Source: Candidatus Enterococcus ferrettii
Lineage (GTDB): Bacteria; Bacillota; Bacilli; Lactobacillales; Enterococcaceae
DNA length: 44,667 nt
Direction: 5' to 3'
NCBI RefSeq assembly: GCF_017377655.1
Contig: NZ_JAFREL010000088.1
Span: 1-44,667 of the forward strand
How positions within the stretch are numbered: the first letter of the stretch is position 1; each line of letters starts with the position of its first letter. Of this stretch, positions 34,963-44,667 are shown one piece after another. Position numbers and translations under genes: made by a program. The notes under the pieces were generated by a model. It did not search any database. It was given only the letters and a program-made list of their open reading frames with translations, and was not told where the DNA came from.

Positions 34963-35080
34963 CCATCTCACCTCACATTACTAGTATAGAAAGTGAATTT
35001 GAAAGAAGTATGAAGTCTCTAAGAAAAAGCAGTACTTTTTTTGTTCGTGAAAGAAACAGCTATTTCTAAACATAAAGAAA

Positions 35081-35104
35081 CCATCTAGTGAGTTCACTAG
35101 ATGG
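35081..35104 (-). terminator. Terminator of the LtaS-type gene
   Basis: CCATCTAGTGA and TCACTAGATGG form a perfect 11-bp stem with a 2-base centre. On the minus transcript it is followed by UUUCUUU. Confidence 0.85.
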
Positions 35105-35111
35105 CTTAAAA

Positions 35112-37241
35112 TTACTCTTGAACAGGGGTGGGAGCGGGTTCTTCAGTACCGTGGTACTGCTTGTAGGTTTGGGTGTTGTACATATCCTCGGTTGAGGTTC
35201 CTAACTTACTGTAAACACTGGTTGATTTCTCTCCCAGTTTGCTTTCAGTTTTCTGAAGCTGTTGCAATCCGTTCTTATAGTCGTAGTCACCTGGATCAAT
35301 AGTTTCCATGCCGCTTCCGGTGTAGAAGCGTAACAGATCCCCATTGTTTATATCATCAGAGGTACTTAATTGATCACTTACAGCTTGCTTCCAACCGTCA
35401 GCCTTCGCTTGCAGGTTTTCATCAGGGGCAGTGACCATAAAACCAGTGTGGTTATCGTAAAGACTGCCACCATAGTAAGTATAGTCTGGTGTTACATAGT
35501 CACCGCTGCGGAAAGCAACCAGCTGATCGTTTTCCGGTGATAATAAATCTTGTCCCAGCTGAATATATTTGCTTGAATCAATCCCCAGTAAATGCAGCAG
35601 TGTCGGTAAGGCATCCACCTCACCACCATAAGTATGGTTAATACCACCATTTTCTTGTCCAGGTACATGAATCATATAAGGAACTCGCTGCATTTGTGCA
35701 TTGTCAAAGTTCGTCCAAGATTCTTTAGTTTTTCCAAGCAGTGGTGCCAATTCAGGATTTCTAGAAGTCGAAATGCCATAGTGGTCACCGTACATCACGA
35801 TAACTGAATTATCATACAAACCACTAGCTTTTAAGTAATTAAAGAATTCTTCAACAGCTTTGTCTAAGTAATTTGCTGTTGCAAAATAGCCGTTAATGGT
35901 TTCATCACCCGTTTTAGCCATAGGGAAACCAGCTTCGTCATTTTGAAATTCACTATATGGATAGTGGTTAGATACCGCAATAAACTTAGAGTAGAAAGGC
36001 TGTTGCAAATGTTCCAAGTACTTCACTGATTGTTGGAAGAAGGGTTTGTCATGCAAGCCATACTGAAATGAATTATCTTCATTGACGTCATAATAAGATG
36101 AATCAAAGAAGTAATCATAGCCAAAACGTTTATAAGTTTCTGTACGATTCCAGAAGTTCCCAGAGTTCCCGTGGAAAGCGGCACTGGTATAGCCGGCTTC
36201 CTGTTTTAAAATATCTGGAGCTGCCTGAAAGGTGTTTTTACCCCCTAATTGGGTAAATAAAGATCCTTGATTTAGTCCGAACAATGAATTTTCCAATAAA
36301 GTTTCAGCATCAGAAGTTTTTCCTGCTTTTACTTGATGGAAAAAGTTATCAAAACTGAAGGTGCTGTTTTCATGGAAAATACTATTAATAAATGGAGTTA
36401 CTTCATGCTCTTGGCCATTTTCATCGGTCAGTTTGTAATCAATTAGAAATTGTTGCAAGCTTTCTAAATGAATATAAATAACATTTTTATCTTTAGCAAT
36501 ACCATACAAGTCATCGTTAGGAGCAGCATAATGGTCTTTCACATAAGCTTCTACTTCCGTTAGGTCATTGGGACTGGCTTCTGCTCGAACCTGATTAGTC
36601 TTGTAGGTTTGAATGCCATCATAGGCTGTGAAGGCGTTAACTCCTAAATATTTAATCAAGTAATCCCGTGAGAAGGTTCGAGTTAATAATTCTGGACGAT
36701 CTGCTTCTGCTAGGAATAGGTTAGCTGAGAAAACCATCACGGATAATGCCGTCATAGCAAAGGCCATTCTTGCTCTAACTGGGCGTTCTTCTCGTTTGAT
36801 TACTTTTTTCCAAAGTAAAATTGGAAGAACTATTAAATCGAGAACAAATAGTAGGTCATAAGGACGGAAAAGGCGAATCGCACTTTCTCCCAAACCACTG
36901 GCAACTTTCCCTGTACCTAGCAGGGTGTTAACTGTAATAAAATCCGTAAATTCTCGATAATAAACAACATTAGAGAAAAGCAGAATAGTTGCTAAAGCAT
37001 AGATGAACAGCATGGTTCGATAGGCTGCTTTAGGTCTTCTAACATATAAAGCAATCGACAATAAGAACATTGTCGTAGCAATTGGATTTAAAAATAAAAT
37101 GAAGTATTGACGAAGACTTTCAATTCCTAAGTTAAATTCAAATAAGTAAGCAAAGATGCTTTTCGCCCACAGAAGAAATGTTAATAAAGCGTAAAAGCCT
37201 AAACGCTTGTTTAAAAAAGTGGGTGATTTTAAGTTTTTCAA
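35112..37241 (-). CDS. ltaS: Lipoteichoic acid synthase family protein (LtaS-like)
   Basis: A 709-residue polyglycerolphosphate lipoteichoic acid synthase family protein. Five hydrophobic segments fill the first ~180 residues, followed by a large extracellular sulfatase-fold domain. Visible active-site elements are Glu260 (YIHLESLQQF), catalytic Thr309 (KAGKTSDAE), the WNRTETYKRFGYDYFF block and YGDHYG with metal-binding Asp and His. It polymerises glycerol phosphate from phosphatidylglycerol. The last ~50 residues (TESKLGEKSTSVYSK onward, ending TEEPAPTPVQE) form a charged, Pro-rich tail. Paralogues are common in enterococci, so it may be one of several. ATG 37241 follows AAAGGAAG. Confidence 0.9.
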   Translation of the reverse strand: MKNLKSPTFLNKRLGFYALLTFLLWAKSIFAYLFEFNLGIESLRQYFILFLNPIATTMFLLSIALYVRRPKAAYRTMLFIYALATILLFSNVVYYREFTDFITVNTLLGTGKVASGLGESAIRLFRPYDLLFVLDLIVLPILLWKKVIKREERPVRARMAFAMTALSVMVFSANLFLAEADRPELLTRTFSRDYLIKYLGVNAFTAYDGIQTYKTNQVRAEASPNDLTEVEAYVKDHYAAPNDDLYGIAKDKNVIYIHLESLQQFLIDYKLTDENGQEHEVTPFINSIFHENSTFSFDNFFHQVKAGKTSDAETLLENSLFGLNQGSLFTQLGGKNTFQAAPDILKQEAGYTSAAFHGNSGNFWNRTETYKRFGYDYFFDSSYYDVNEDNSFQYGLHDKPFFQQSVKYLEHLQQPFYSKFIAVSNHYPYSEFQNDEAGFPMAKTGDETINGYFATANYLDKAVEEFFNYLKASGLYDNSVIVMYGDHYGISTSRNPELAPLLGKTKESWTNFDNAQMQRVPYMIHVPGQENGGINHTYGGEVDALPTLLHLLGIDSSKYIQLGQDLLSPENDQLVAFRSGDYVTPDYTYYGGSLYDNHTGFMVTAPDENLQAKADGWKQAVSDQLSTSDDINNGDLLRFYTGSGMETIDPGDYDYKNGLQQLQKTESKLGEKSTSVYSKLGTSTEDMYNTQTYKQYHGTEEPAPTPVQE

Positions 37242-37394
37242 TGAATGACTTCCTTTCTATAGAAGAAGTGTCAGAATGTGAATTATGTTCACTCCTTGTC
37301 ATTCTACCTGCTCAAAGGGGGTACGTCAATCTTTCCCAAAGCTGAAGAAATGATATTTAAAAAAACTTTATAAGCACAATAACAGCGATTTCTT

Positions 37395-37403
37395 TGCTAT
37401 ACT
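37395..37403 (+). promoter_or_regulatory. Extended -10 for the rRNA methyltransferase gene
   Basis: TGCTATACT carries the extended -10 TG; the -35 position is weak. It lies about 27 bases before GTG 37430. Confidence 0.5.
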
Positions 37404-37429
37404 ATTAAGTAAGAAAGCAGGGATTAATT

Positions 37430-38602
37430 GTGCACATAGAAATAAAAGATCAGGCAGCGAAGAAAATTCGCCGAGGAATTCCGTTAATTCAAAAAGAAGA
37501 CTTGAAGAAAAACGATGAAAAATTACCCAGAGAATGGGTAGAGTTTATCGATAAACAAGGAAAATATATAGCAACCGGATACCTGGGTAAACAAAATAAG
37601 GGTGTTGGCTGGGTAGTAGATCGCTCGCAAGCATCAATGGAACCGGCCTTTTTTGATCAACTGTTTCAAAAGGCTATTGACCAGCGTCAGTTTTTCTTAT
37701 CTGATAATAATACCACCGCTTTTCGCTTGTTTAATGGAGAAGGGGATGGTTTGGGCGGAATAACCGTGGATTATTACGATGGCTATTTAGTTGTTTCTTG
37801 GTACAATGAAACCATTCATCACTTTCGCCGAATGCTTACGGACTGTTTGCAGAAGATACTTCACCCCAAAGGAATCGTCGAGAAAATTCGTTTCTCCAGT
37901 GAGTTGCCTGAAAGTAACTGGGTCTCTGGTGAAAAGCCTCACGAACCTTTGATAATTTTAGAAAATGGTGTTAGTTATGCTACCTATCTAGATGAGGGTT
38001 ATATGACTGGAATATTTTTGGATCAAAAAGAAGTTAGAAGTCGTTTAACTGAAGGTGCTGCTTTAGGAAAAAGAGTGCTCAATATGTTTAGTTACACGGG
38101 AGCTTTTTCCGTAGCTGCTGCTTATGGCGGTGCTGTAGAAACAACCAGTGTTGATTTGGCGCAACGCAGCCTGCCTAAAACTAAGGAACAATTTGAGGTA
38201 AATGGCCTTTCATTGGAACAGAACAGAATCGTTGTAATGGATACATTCGAGTATTTCCGCTATGCTGCCAGAAAGAATCTGAAGTATGATCTGATTGTTT
38301 TAGACCCACCAAGCTTTGCCAGAAATAAAAAGAAAACTTTTTCTGTGTTAAAAGATTATGGACGGTTAATTGAAGGCAGTCTAAACATTTTACCTTCTAA
38401 GGGTACAATTGTTGCTTCTACGAATGCTTCAAATTATGCCATTGAAAAATTTCAAACAGCAATCGAGCAAGTATTTAAGGACCAAAAAGTCAGCTATAGC
38501 TTAAGTGATAGCTATCGCTTGCCAGCGGATTTTCCTGTAATTGAACAGCTAGCCGAAAGCAATTATTTAAAAGTCTTAGTATACGAAATTCAAAAACGGT
38601 GA
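37430..38602 (+). CDS. SAM-dependent rRNA methyltransferase (RlmI-like, COG1092)
   Basis: A 390-residue class I methyltransferase with an N-terminal PUA domain (about 1-80), a central domain (about 90-190) containing EGDGLGGITVDYYDG, and the Rossmann methyltransferase domain with motif I NMFSYTGAFSVAA and catalytic-loop motif DPPSFARNKK. The family methylates a cytosine in 23S rRNA (m5C1962 in E. coli), but the target base in Firmicutes is not certain. The start is GTG 37430 with AGGGA upstream; no in-frame ATG is near. It ends where the aroD gene begins. Confidence 0.87.
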   Translation: MHIEIKDQAAKKIRRGIPLIQKEDLKKNDEKLPREWVEFIDKQGKYIATGYLGKQNKGVGWVVDRSQASMEPAFFDQLFQKAIDQRQFFLSDNNTTAFRLFNGEGDGLGGITVDYYDGYLVVSWYNETIHHFRRMLTDCLQKILHPKGIVEKIRFSSELPESNWVSGEKPHEPLIILENGVSYATYLDEGYMTGIFLDQKEVRSRLTEGAALGKRVLNMFSYTGAFSVAAAYGGAVETTSVDLAQRSLPKTKEQFEVNGLSLEQNRIVVMDTFEYFRYAARKNLKYDLIVLDPPSFARNKKKTFSVLKDYGRLIEGSLNILPSKGTIVASTNASNYAIEKFQTAIEQVFKDQKVSYSLSDSYRLPADFPVIEQLAESNYLKVLVYEIQKR

Positions 38603-38616
38603 TGGAGACGATGACG

Positions 38617-39366
38617 ATGATGGATGTACAAGTGAGAAATATGCGCTTTGATGCGGGTAAACCGAAAATTTGTGTACCGCTGATTGGTATTACCTTTGAA
38701 GAAATTATGGAACAGGCCAGCCTAGCAAAAAAATATGCAGATGTGATTGAATGGCGGGCGGATTATTATAAAGATCTCTTAGATGATGAAGAATTACTGA
38801 TTACCTTGCTGGCCTTACGTGATGAGCTACGAGAGATTCCACTAATCTTTAATCTGCGGACTAAACCAGAAGGTGGACAAGTTGAGCTGACTCTGCGAGA
38901 TTATCGCCGTATTAATGAATTCGCTGTTTCTTCTCGAGCTGTTGACATTGCTGATATCGAGTTAAGTCATGTCGATAAATTGGGCTCAACTTTCATTAAA
39001 TGGATGCAAGCTTTGGATACTAAAGTGATTTTGAGTGATCACAATTATGGAGGAACTCCAGAAAATGCTGTATTGCTTTTTCGCTTAAATATGATGGAGC
39101 ATTGGGGAGCAGATATTGCTAAAATTGTGGTTGTTCCAGAAAACGAAGGGGATGTCATTCGCTTAATGGAAATGACCATGAAGGCGCAAACCTTTGTAAC
39201 ATTACCAACTATCACAGTATCGATTGGTAAGTTGGGAAAGCTTTCAAGATTAGCAGGTTATTTGGACGGTTCTTGCATGACTTATGGATGCCTTCCAGGT
39301 CATTCTTCTGCGGAGGGGCAGATTGAGGTAGAGAAACTAGTAGCAATATTAGAAGAACTTAGTTAA
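38617..39366 (+). CDS. aroD: 3-dehydroquinate dehydratase, type I
   Basis: About 249 residues. The enzyme dehydrates 3-dehydroquinate to 3-dehydroshikimate in the shikimate pathway. The TIM-barrel signature residues are visible: the Glu of the substrate pocket in EWRADYY, the catalytic His in LSDHNYGGTP and the Schiff-base Lys in ADIAKIVVVP. The start is uncertain: GTG 38599, ATG 38602, 38611, 38617 and 38620 are all in frame. GGAG at 38604-38607 best fits ATG 38617. The gene partly overlaps or abuts the methyltransferase gene, so they are probably co-transcribed. It is not next to other aro genes. Confidence 0.9.
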   Translation: MMDVQVRNMRFDAGKPKICVPLIGITFEEIMEQASLAKKYADVIEWRADYYKDLLDDEELLITLLALRDELREIPLIFNLRTKPEGGQVELTLRDYRRINEFAVSSRAVDIADIELSHVDKLGSTFIKWMQALDTKVILSDHNYGGTPENAVLLFRLNMMEHWGADIAKIVVVPENEGDVIRLMEMTMKAQTFVTLPTITVSIGKLGKLSRLAGYLDGSCMTYGCLPGHSSAEGQIEVEKLVAILEELS

Positions 39367-39372
39367 CCGATT

Positions 39373-39412
39373 AAGGACGTTTTGTGTACGATAAGCATGA
39401 CGTTCTTTTTGT
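39373..39412 (+). terminator. Terminator after aroD
   Basis: AAGGACGT (39373-39380) pairs with ACGTTCTT (39400-39407) with one G-U pair, followed by TTTTT-rich sequence. The loop is long (19 bases). Confidence 0.6.
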
Positions 39413-39462
39413 TAATTATCTGACCTGAGGTTCTTTAATATGCATTTAATGAGGTGGGAGAA

Positions 39463-39951
39463 ATGGCAAAGAAAAAAATTACGAAAACCAATGCAATTCG
39501 TTTAGTTGAACAAAAAAAGCTTGAGTATGTTGAACACGAATATCAGTGGAGCGAAGATGATTTAGGAGCTGGGCATGTGAGCGAGCAGGTCGAGATAGAA
39601 CCAGAACGAATTTTCAAAACACTGGTAGCTGTTGGGAATAAGACTGGCCCAGTGGTAGCGGTTATTCCCAGCAACCATGAGCTGAATTTAAAAATGATTG
39701 CCAAAGTAAGCGGTAATAAAAAAGTTGAAATGTTGCATCTAAGGGAGTTAGAAGCAACCACTGGTTATGTTCGTGGGGGCTGTTCACCAATTGGAATGAA
39801 AAAGTTGTTTCCAACCTTTCTAGACGAATCAGCAAAAGATTTTGCGAAAATTGCTGTATCTGCTGGTCGTCGCGGCTTGCAGATGGAACTGTCCCCTTCA
39901 TCAATTTTACTATTGACAAAAGGGCAGTTCGCATCGTTGGTAAATAGTTAA
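39463..39951 (+). CDS. ybaK: YbaK/EbsC-type aminoacyl-tRNA deacylase
   Basis: A 162-residue editing-domain protein. In this family the main function is hydrolysis of Cys-tRNA(Pro) and related mischarged tRNAs in the cytoplasm. The conserved Lys lies in ERIFKTLVA and the RGGCSPIGMKK block is intact. I chose ATG 39463 with GAGGTGGGAG upstream; an in-frame codon at 39454 would overlap that site. Its stop codon overlaps that of the convergent flavoprotein gene by 4 bases, with no visible terminator between them. Confidence 0.9.
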   Translation: MAKKKITKTNAIRLVEQKKLEYVEHEYQWSEDDLGAGHVSEQVEIEPERIFKTLVAVGNKTGPVVAVIPSNHELNLKMIAKVSGNKKVEMLHLRELEATTGYVRGGCSPIGMKKLFPTFLDESAKDFAKIAVSAGRRGLQMELSPSSILLLTKGQFASLVNS

Positions 39952-41204
39952 GCAAATGAGTGGTAGGCTGCATGGGTTCCAGCGACATAACCAGTACAAA
40001 AAGCGCTGGTTATGTTGAAACCGCCAGTATACCCGTTAATATCTAGTAATTCACCAGCGATAAATAAACCGGTGATCTTTTTGCTTTCCATCGTTTTTGG
40101 AGATATCTCCTTTAGGTCAACGCCGCCACCAGTGACAAAAGATTTTTCTAGGCCAAAAGTTCCTTTAGCTGATAATTTCCAATTCTTGCATAGTTCCGCT
40201 AAAGCTTCCACTTTTGTTTTTTTCATTTGATTCGCACCTAAAGCGTCAATATCTAACTTTTCTAAGAAATACTTCAGAAGTCGTTCCGGCAAAAAGCCGT
40301 TCAGCGCATTTTTCACTTGTTTTGTTGAATTTTGCAGCTGATCTTCCAGTTGTCGGATTAATTCTTCCTTACTGGTATTTGGAAAGCAATCCAATGTCAA
40401 AGTAACTCGTTCTTGCTGTTTTAGCAGTTGATTAATAAAACTTGAACAGCGCAATGCTGCGGGACCAGATAAGCCAAAATGAGTAAACAAGACATCCATC
40501 TTATGATTTGTAACGGGTTTTCCTTTTTCATTTAAGACACTTAGACGAATATCCCTCAAAGAAAGCCCCTGTAAGTCTTTTTTCTGAATAAAATCTTCGT
40601 CTATAAGAACAGGTGATTCTGTAGGGTATAAAGGAGTTACATGATGCCCAACTTGTTTGGCTAAGCGGTAGCCGTCACCAGTAGCTCCTGTAGAAGGGTA
40701 AGTCAACCCACCAGTGGCCAAAACTATACTTTTGGACAAATAATCTCCTTCTAAAGTCCGAACACCAGTAACTTTCTTCTGATCATGAATGATCTTTTCA
40801 ACTGCCGATTGATAAATAATAGTAACTCCCAATTGTTCTAATTCATTTCTAAGAGCGTCTACAATTGTTTTTGATTTATCGGTTGTTGGAAAAATACGTC
40901 CGTGATCTTCCTCTTTCAAACCAATGCCTCGGTCAGCAAAAAAACTCATAATATCTTCATTATTCCATTGTGAAAATGTACTATAAAGAAATCGTCCATT
41001 CCCCGGAATATGTTGAATAAAATCTTCAACTGGTCGATTATTAGTCACATTGCACCGTCCGCCGCCTGTCATCAGCAATTTTTTTCCAAGTCGTTTATTT
41101 TTATCAAATAGTGCCACTTTAGAACCGTTAGATGCTGCTGCAATAGCCGCCATCATACCTGAGGGACCTGCACCGACTACAATTACATCCAGAATTTTTT
41201 CCAT
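39948..41204 (-). CDS. NAD(P)/FAD-dependent oxidoreductase, HI0933/BaiN family
   Basis: A 418-residue flavoprotein. The N-terminal FAD motif is IVVGAGPSGMMAA and the block KKLLMTGGGRCNVTNN is diagnostic of the YhiN/HI0933 family. The C-terminal part ends with FIAGELLDINGYTGGFN. The best-known members reduce steroid or bile acid double bonds, but the role in most bacteria is unknown. I chose ATG 41204 because CGAGGTGA precedes it; the frame stays open to 41222 without a site. Its 3' end shares four bases with the YbaK gene on the other strand. Confidence 0.88.
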   Translation of the reverse strand: MEKILDVIVVGAGPSGMMAAIAAASNGSKVALFDKNKRLGKKLLMTGGGRCNVTNNRPVEDFIQHIPGNGRFLYSTFSQWNNEDIMSFFADRGIGLKEEDHGRIFPTTDKSKTIVDALRNELEQLGVTIIYQSAVEKIIHDQKKVTGVRTLEGDYLSKSIVLATGGLTYPSTGATGDGYRLAKQVGHHVTPLYPTESPVLIDEDFIQKKDLQGLSLRDIRLSVLNEKGKPVTNHKMDVLFTHFGLSGPAALRCSSFINQLLKQQERVTLTLDCFPNTSKEELIRQLEDQLQNSTKQVKNALNGFLPERLLKYFLEKLDIDALGANQMKKTKVEALAELCKNWKLSAKGTFGLEKSFVTGGGVDLKEISPKTMESKKITGLFIAGELLDINGYTGGFNITSAFCTGYVAGTHAAYHSFA

Positions 41205-41274
41205 TTTTTCACCTCGTTGCAAAGTTTATCATGAATTTTTCAACACTTCTATTAGAAAATGATGTAAACTATGA

Positions 41275-42642
<1,368 letters not shown>

Positions 42643-42731
42643 TCGCAAAAATTGATGGCTGAGGCTTGAAAAAAAAGCAAAAGAAACGTAAAGTATAACC
42701 TGTACGAAGTGATTTTCAAGGAGGAAAAAAC

Positions 42732-44078
42732 ATGTCACACATTCATTTCGATTATTCGAAAGTCGCTCCATTTGTCAATGAACATGAAATGGAGTATATC
42801 AAAGGTCAGGTTGCCTTAGCACACAAAGAATTACGTGAAGGAACTGGTGCTGGGAACGATTATCTAGGTTGGATCGATTTGCCAGTTAACTACGACAAGG
42901 CCGAATTTGCTCGTATCAAAAAAGCTGCAGAAAAAATTCAATCGGATTCTGAAGTACTGGTTGTTATCGGAATCGGAGGATCTTATTTAGGAGCTCGTGC
43001 CGCAATCGAATTTTTACACCAATCATTCTTTAATGTTTTGGATAAAGAAGACCGCAAGGCACCTCAAGTATTTTTCGCAGGAAATTCAATCAGCTCAACT
43101 TATATTGCTGATTTAATTGAAGTGATTGGTGACCGTGATTTCTCAGTCAATGTCATTTCTAAATCTGGTACTACAACTGAACCGGCAATTGCTTTCCGTG
43201 TCTTTAAAGAACTGTTAGTGAAGAAATACGGAGAAGAAGAAGCAAATAAACGTATCTATGCTACTACTGATAAAGCTCGTGGAGCTGTTAAAACTGAAGC
43301 AGATGCGGCTGGCTGGGAAACTTTTGTTATCCCTGATGATGTTGGCGGACGTTTTTCTGTTCTTACTGCCGTTGGCTTATTGCCAATTGCTGCAAGTGGC
43401 GCAGACATTGATGCCTTGATGCAAGGGGCTGCCGATGCTCGTGATGCTTATTCGAGTGATAAATTGGAAGAAAATGAAGCTTACCAATATGCAGCAATGC
43501 GTAACTTGCTATACCGTAAAGGTAAGGTAACCGAAATTTTAGTAAATTACGAACCAGGTATGCAGTACTTCAATGAATGGTGGAAACAATTATATGGTGA
43601 ATCAGAAGGAAAAGACTTGAAAGGTATTTACCCTTCAAGTGCTAACTTCTCAACTGATTTGCATTCGTTTGGTCAGTATATCCAAGAAGGCCGTCGGAAT
43701 ATCTTCGAAACAATCGTGAAGGTACAAAAACCTCGCAAATCTGTTTCAATTCCAAGCCAAGAGTCTGATCTTGATGGACTAGGTTACTTGGAAGGTAAAA
43801 ATGTTGACTTTGTAAACACTAAAGCTTACGAAGGAACATTGTTAGCTCATACTGATGGAGGAGTGCCAAACTTAGTATTAAACATCCCAACAATGGATGC
43901 TTATACTTTAGGTTATGCTATGTACTTCTTCGAAATTGCTGTAGGTGTTTCTGGTTACTTGTTAGGTGTCAATCCATTTGATCAACCAGGTGTGGAAGCT
44001 TACAAGAAAAACATGTTTGCACTACTTGGCAAGCCTGGCTTTGAAGACTTAGCTAAAGAGTTGAACGAACGTCTATAA
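42732..44078 (+). CDS. pgi: Glucose-6-phosphate isomerase
   Basis: A 448-residue glycolytic enzyme. Family signatures are visible: [45 protein letters not shown] and [14 protein letters not shown] with the catalytic Glu. The length fits the short Firmicute form. ATG 42732 follows AAGGAGGAA. It lies about 90 bases after gdhA with no terminator between them, so partial read-through is possible. A very strong terminator follows. Confidence 0.97.
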   Translation: MSHIHFDYSKVAPFVNEHEMEYIKGQVALAHKELREGTGAGNDYLGWIDLPVNYDKAEFARIKKAAEKIQSDSEVLVVIGIGGSYLGARAAIEFLHQSFFNVLDKEDRKAPQVFFAGNSISSTYIADLIEVIGDRDFSVNVISKSGTTTEPAIAFRVFKELLVKKYGEEEANKRIYATTDKARGAVKTEADAAGWETFVIPDDVGGRFSVLTAVGLLPIAASGADIDALMQGAADARDAYSSDKLEENEAYQYAAMRNLLYRKGKVTEILVNYEPGMQYFNEWWKQLYGESEGKDLKGIYPSSANFSTDLHSFGQYIQEGRRNIFETIVKVQKPRKSVSIPSQESDLDGLGYLEGKNVDFVNTKAYEGTLLAHTDGGVPNLVLNIPTMDAYTLGYAMYFFEIAVGVSGYLLGVNPFDQPGVEAYKKNMFALLGKPGFEDLAKELNERL

Positions 44079-44090
44079 TATTTATTATTA

Positions 44091-44139
44091 AGCACACTAA
44101 GTACCTTCTGTTTATAGAAGATACTTAGTGTGCTTTTTT
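44091..44139. terminator. Terminator after pgi
   Basis: AGCACACTAAGTA (44091-44103) and TACTTAGTGTGCT (44122-44134) form a perfect 13-bp stem, extended by an inner CTTCT/AGAAG pair, followed by TTTTT. Confidence 0.92.
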
Positions 44140-44401
44140 ATAGTATAAAAGATATCTGATGAAAATTACAATACTTTAAGCTTATACATATCATCTGAAT
44201 ACTTATATGAAATAAGCGGATGATGAACAAGAGTTATTATTCTGTTGTTGTATAAATAACGAACGTAATTAATCTTCCTGGTTTTTATATATCAAATATT
44301 TTACAGTATGGAAAAATATATTTTAGAAAAAATTAGTCGAATTTCATTTTCATTAGAAAAAGATTATGTTATTATAAGAACATGGGAAGAGGGGGATGTA
44401 A
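44140..44401. other. AT-rich intergenic region before the 44402 gene
   Basis: No supported gene. A TATTATAAG-like -10 near 44370 could be the promoter of the small protein gene, but no good -35 is visible. Confidence 0.4.
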
Positions 44402-44620
44402 ATGGAAAATATTGAGATTGGTAGAACTTATTTATGTCGTGCAATTGGTTTGGAGAAGGAAGTAGTAGGAGTTGTAGAACAGCTTTATATCAACACTGCG
44501 ATGATTAATGTGGTAACTTATGATCCCATTGATCGAGCGAAAGTGATTGAATTACAAAACCGCTTATTAGTGAAATATGAAGAAATTTCTAACCAAATAG
44601 AATTGGATCACCCAGCTTAA
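44402..44620 (+). CDS. Small orphan protein, paralogue of the protein at 811-1038
   Basis: A 72-residue cytoplasmic protein. It starts at ATG 44402 behind AAGAGGGGGATG. It shares with the 811 protein the order G-x-x-Y-x-C-R, GVV-like strand, IxVxxY, D-x-x-K, and L-L-V-K-Y-E-E-I near the end. The function is unknown and no membrane segment, signal or known domain is visible. It stands alone after the pgi terminator. Confidence 0.7.
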   Translation: MENIEIGRTYLCRAIGLEKEVVGVVEQLYINTAMINVVTYDPIDRAKVIELQNRLLVKYEEISNQIELDHPA

Positions 44621-44667
44621 AGAACAAAAAATGTGATTGAATTCAACATTCAAATAAACAAGGAAGC

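Overview
The window looks like a chromosomal segment of a low-GC Gram-positive lactic acid bacterium, most likely Enterococcus or a close relative. The support is: strong AGGAGG ribosome binding sites, a water-forming-type NADH oxidase, an ssrA tmRNA whose tag reads AKNNNNSYALAA, an LtaS-type lipoteichoic acid synthase, an msm/mal sugar ABC locus, and a NusG_II/Gx/ApbE electron-transfer gene group. The species was not determined. No insertion sequence, intact prophage, CRISPR array or rRNA was seen.

Region by region. (1) 1-2300: free methionine-R-sulfoxide reductase, a small orphan protein with a paralogue at the far end of the window, a second small hypothetical protein, and a tandem-rhodanese sulfurtransferase with no canonical start codon. 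(2) 2304-7697: the oxidative half of the TCA cycle. Aconitase and isocitrate dehydrogenase form one operon, divergent from citrate synthase. The isocitrate dehydrogenase carries residues typical of NAD specificity. Together with the NADP-type glutamate dehydrogenase at 41299-42642 this gives a route from oxaloacetate and acetyl-CoA to glutamate. (3) 7783-9117: NADH oxidase with a long upstream region containing a GC-centred palindrome. (4) 9632-21142: an alpha-glucoside locus comprising a LacI-type regulator, lipoprotein binding protein, two permeases, two tandem GH13 alpha-glucosidases, sucrose phosphorylase, an MsmK/MalK ATPase and an AraC-type regulator. (5) 21328-24463: oxidoreductase, sugar epimerase/isomerase and oxidoreductase, possibly an oxidation-epimerisation-reduction route for glycosides. 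(6) 24525-28796: TraX-like protein with an SH3/VanX-like lipoprotein, then an EetA/EetB-like pair divergent from an ApbE flavin transferase. (7) 28797-29603: a broken gene remnant next to the ssrA tmRNA gene. (8) 29604-44667: housekeeping genes (HAD phosphatase, two-component system, purine permease, LtaS, rRNA methyltransferase, AroD, YbaK, BaiN-like flavoprotein, GdhA, Pgi) and a second copy of the small orphan family.

The sugar locus can be read as one unit: import of alpha-glucosides or sucrose, hydrolysis or phosphorolysis in the cytoplasm, then entry into glycolysis, which needs Pgi and the NAD recycling provided by NADH oxidase. The most interesting points are the apparent NAD specificity of the TCA trio, the tandem operator/promoter of the sugar locus, the oxidoreductase-epimerase-oxidoreductase trio, the detached EET-like genes, the two genes lacking normal start codons, and the small orphan paralogues at both ends of the window. 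All statements come from reading the sequence; no database search was made.
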